From positions 1 to 13,922 of the forward strand of contig CAZOPS010000018.1 of NCBI GenBank assembly GCA_964581885.1: a DNA stretch of 13,922 nt, given 5' to 3'. The stretch comes from JAYEID01 sp964581885. Lineage in GTDB: Bacteria; Patescibacteriota; WWE3; JAUXAW01; JAYEID01. Both the position numbers and the translations under genes were made by a program. Of this stretch, positions 12,675-13,922 are shown in pieces (positions within the stretch are counted from its first letter, which is position 1; every line of letters begins with the position of its first letter). A model generated the notes under the pieces. That model saw nothing but the letters and a program-made list of their open reading frames with translations, was not told the DNA's origin and did no database searches.

Positions 12675-12773
12675 TCAGCTAGCAGCAAAACGCTGAGCCC
12701 GGCGCTCTTCCCGAATATCACCAAGAACACCAACAAGAACTAGTGCTGCACCAATTATTAACTTTTTATTCAT
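12675..12773 (-). CDS. 32-residue membrane microprotein
   Basis: ATG at 12773, with GGGGTGA eight bases upstream, opens a 32-codon frame ending in TGA. The product begins MNKKLIIGAALVLVGVLGDI, a lysine pair and one short membrane helix, then a strongly basic tail (REERRAQRF). It lies upstream of the anchored protein gene on the same strand, with a 64-base gap. No family is recognised. The good ribosome site, the positive-inside start and the coherent helix favour a real gene, though its size leaves room for chance. Confidence 0.5.
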   Translation of the reverse strand: MNKKLIIGAALVLVGVLGDIREERRAQRFAAS

Positions 12774-12840
12774 ATCTTATTTCACCCCTTGTTAGAAATT
12801 CTTTGCTCTTCCGCGAAGCAGAGAGTTTAGAAGTTCTTGC

Positions 12841-12889
12841 ATCCCCCGTAGCCCTGCCCTGCCGACAGGCAGGCTTGGCGAAGGGGGAT
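12841..12889. repeat. GC-rich imperfect palindrome
   Basis: ATCCCCC (12841-12847) pairs with GGGGGAT (12883-12889), followed inward by GCC/GGC and CCTGCC-GACA-GGCAGG. Its internal ends TAGCCCTGCC and GGCTTGGCG are shared with the element at 10348-10390. Confidence 0.7.
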
Positions 12890-13151
12890 ATGAACAAAAC
12901 AAATAATTACTAAAAAAGGGAAGGCCGAAATGTGGTAATAATCAAACGCAGAAATCGATAAAATATCCTCCTCAAACATCATTCCAATAACAAACCTTAG
13001 TTTAACAAATCAAAAAAAAACAATGAAGGTGGCAGAAAGACCGCAGAAGAAGCTGAACTAGTTAGAGAACAACCAATATTCGTCATCCAGAGACATAATG
13101 TACACTCCGTCAAACGCTAGCTATACCTACGGGAAATCTATCATGCTGAAC
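12890..13151. other. Gap without a convincing gene
   Basis: Together with 12774-12889 this is a stretch of about 380 bases without a long gene. Apart from the palindrome it is AT-rich. One minus-strand ORF of about 51 codons (12982-12827) has no ribosome site and runs through the palindrome, so it is not called. No RNA gene is recognised. Confidence 0.5.
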
Positions 13152-13565
13152 TTAATCTGAACGCAACTGAATAATTTGAGCAGAAACACTACCATCCTCG
13201 TTTTCCTGCCCAAAAATCATCACATTACTTCCCTCCTTCAACGCCGAAGCTAATGCTTCCACAGTTTCACTTACTTCGGTTGCCTCAGAAATGAACACGA
13301 GTTTACTGCTCCCATCCGGATGTTGCACAGTAACACTACCCTCGTCTCGCGCAATAATTTCGCCTGTCACGCGGGCTGTACCGCCTTCAAGCGCACCAAC
13401 TTTCCTATCCCCACCATTAGAAGAACTTCGCAAACCAGCGCTACCCATCTGCTCGTCCTTGCTAGAACGCATTTTGTTTAATTGATATTCCCTATACTTA
13501 AACCCACCAAAGAACCCCAACGCAGTCATTACTGAAATTGTAACTATTGCTACTTCTGTTTTCAT
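13152..13565 (-). CDS. Membrane-anchored protein with a DUF5666-like beta domain
   Basis: 137 residues. A signal-anchor helix covers about residues 4-22 (VAIVTISVMTALGFFGGF), a basic KYREYQLNKMRSSK and a Ser/Gly linker follow. From about residue 66 a small beta domain reads VTGEIIARDEGSVTVQHPDG, then KLVFISEATEV, ALKEGSNVMIFGQENEDGSVSAQIIQLR, the repeated-strand pattern of DUF5666-type domains. It probably faces outward and may assist an exporter: it follows a MacB-type permease gene on the same strand after about 205 bases. ATG 13565 has a GGGTG site upstream. The function is unknown. Confidence 0.82.
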   Translation of the reverse strand: MKTEVAIVTISVMTALGFFGGFKYREYQLNKMRSSKDEQMGSAGLRSSSNGGDRKVGALEGGTARVTGEIIARDEGSVTVQHPDGSSKLVFISEATEVSETVEALASALKEGSNVMIFGQENEDGSVSAQIIQLRSD

Positions 13566-13703
13566 TCTTAATCACACCCTTTCAAAAAGAAATTCAAAGC
13601 ACTAAATTCGAATCTCTAAACAAATACAAATTTTCAAGTGTTCCAATTTTCAAAATAGGGCTCCTCATCTTTGATCCTTTTTATTTTGGTAATTTAAATT
13701 TGT

Positions 13704-13733
13704 CGCCTCCTCGGCAACTACCGAAGAGGTGCG
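13704..13733. repeat. Imperfect palindrome 3' of the permease gene
   Basis: CGCCTCCTCGG (13704-13714) pairs with CCGAAGAGGTGCG (13721-13733) with small mismatches around CAACTA. It could mark the end of the permease transcript, but no T-run follows. Flanks are AT-rich, including two TAGGATT units (13751-13764). Confidence 0.5.
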
Positions 13734-13770
13734 CTCTGGGATTTAAATATTAGGATTTAGGATTTTACAA

Positions 13771-13922
13771 TCACTCATATCGTAAAGCATCAATCGGCGC
13801 CAATCTTGCTGCTTTCTGCGCGGGGTACCACCCAAATATAACTCCAATAGTTGCGGAAACACCAAATGCCAAAAGAACCGAGGGCGGGGAAACTACAAAA
13901 GGCAAATCCATCGAATTAGACA
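13771..13922 (-). CDS. MacB/FtsX-type ABC transporter permease, C-terminal end
   Basis: 50 codons of the 3' end are present; the rest lies beyond the window. A hydrophobic helix (VLLAFGVSATIGVIFGWYPA) is followed by QKAARLAPIDALRYE and the stop. This is the classic end of MacB/FtsX-like permeases, which usually finish GxxxGxxPAxxAaxLdPieALRyE. Such permeases work with a MacB-type ATPase in export or envelope functions. No start or partner gene is visible here. Confidence 0.9.
   Translation of the reverse strand, partial: SNSMDLPFVVSPPSVLLAFGVSATIGVIFGWYPAQKAARLAPIDALRYE

Noticed and set aside
12827..12982. Minus-strand ORF of about 51 codons (MMFEEDILSISAF...)
   Set aside because: No ribosome site, and its C-terminal third is only a reading of the palindromic repeat at 12841-12889 (LRQACLSAGQGYGG).
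13030..13110. Tiny ORFs such as MKVAERPQKKLN (plus) and MSLDDEYWLFSN (minus)
   Set aside because: Twelve codons each, without support from a ribosome site or context.
1..13922. CRISPR array, tRNA, rRNA, integrase or transposase gene
   Set aside because: No regular repeat-spacer pattern with long repeats, no cloverleaf with CCA-type end and no recombinase motifs were found on either strand; the repeats seen are short and non-coding.
1..13922. Alternative genetic code (TGA as Gly, as in Gracilibacteria)
   Set aside because: Several genes, including NifX (9156), MinD (5647) and the MacB end (13771), stop at TGA exactly where their families end.

Overview
The window reads as a chromosomal segment of an AT-rich, anaerobic bacterium. 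Genes are compact and almost all lie on the minus strand. TGA, TAA and TAG all act as stops. Intergenic gaps carry short degenerate AT tandem repeats and small GC-rich palindromes. That style, with many small membrane-anchored unknowns, suggests a Patescibacteria/CPR-like genome; this is inference, since no rRNA or ribosomal protein gene is present to fix the taxon.

Layout. 1-341 holds the 5' part of a membrane-anchored unknown. 432-2942 is iorA-iorB (2-oxoacid/indolepyruvate:ferredoxin oxidoreductase). Its IorA has lost all four ligands of one ferredoxin cluster and carries an in-frame palindromic element. 3063-3614 is a family I inorganic pyrophosphatase on the plus strand, convergent with thioredoxin (3730-4050), with a hairpin repeat between them. 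4097-5200 is a YibE/F-type membrane protein, followed by a small membrane protein gene broken by a one-base frameshift (5259-5550).

The centre of interest is 5647-10819, read right to left from a near-perfect sigma70 promoter that contains a 14-bp palindrome in its spacer. The order is DUF5320 small Gly/Arg protein, DUF134 (UPF0251) HTH plus Cys-rich protein, two NifX-family proteins, a MinD-type ATPase with a double ferredoxin insert, a CDF cation transporter fused to a NifX-like C-terminal domain, a possible 24-residue hydrophobic microprotein, and a second MinD/ferredoxin ATPase. Starts and stops overlap (TGATG, TAATG, ATGA) across several of these genes. The set resembles the orange-protein (ORP)/NifX-MinD clusters of anaerobes such as Desulfovibrio. 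Here the transporter is physically joined to a NifX domain, which suggests a metal or metal-sulfur handling system; the actual function is unknown.

10869-13922 contains an anchored protein with two PPC-like repeats, a tiny Cys-rich DUF3795-like protein on the plus strand, an anchored unknown, a 32-residue membrane microprotein, a DUF5666-like anchored protein and the 3' end of a MacB/FtsX-type ABC permease.

Two themes cut across the window. Several genes (iorA, ppa, trxA, yibE/F) have a -10 element only 6-12 bases before the start codon, implying leaderless or nearly leaderless mRNAs, whereas genes in the NifX/MinD cluster mostly use strong Shine-Dalgarno sites. Repeat elements have also entered coding sequence in frame at least three times: in iorA, the DUF134 gene and the second MinD gene.
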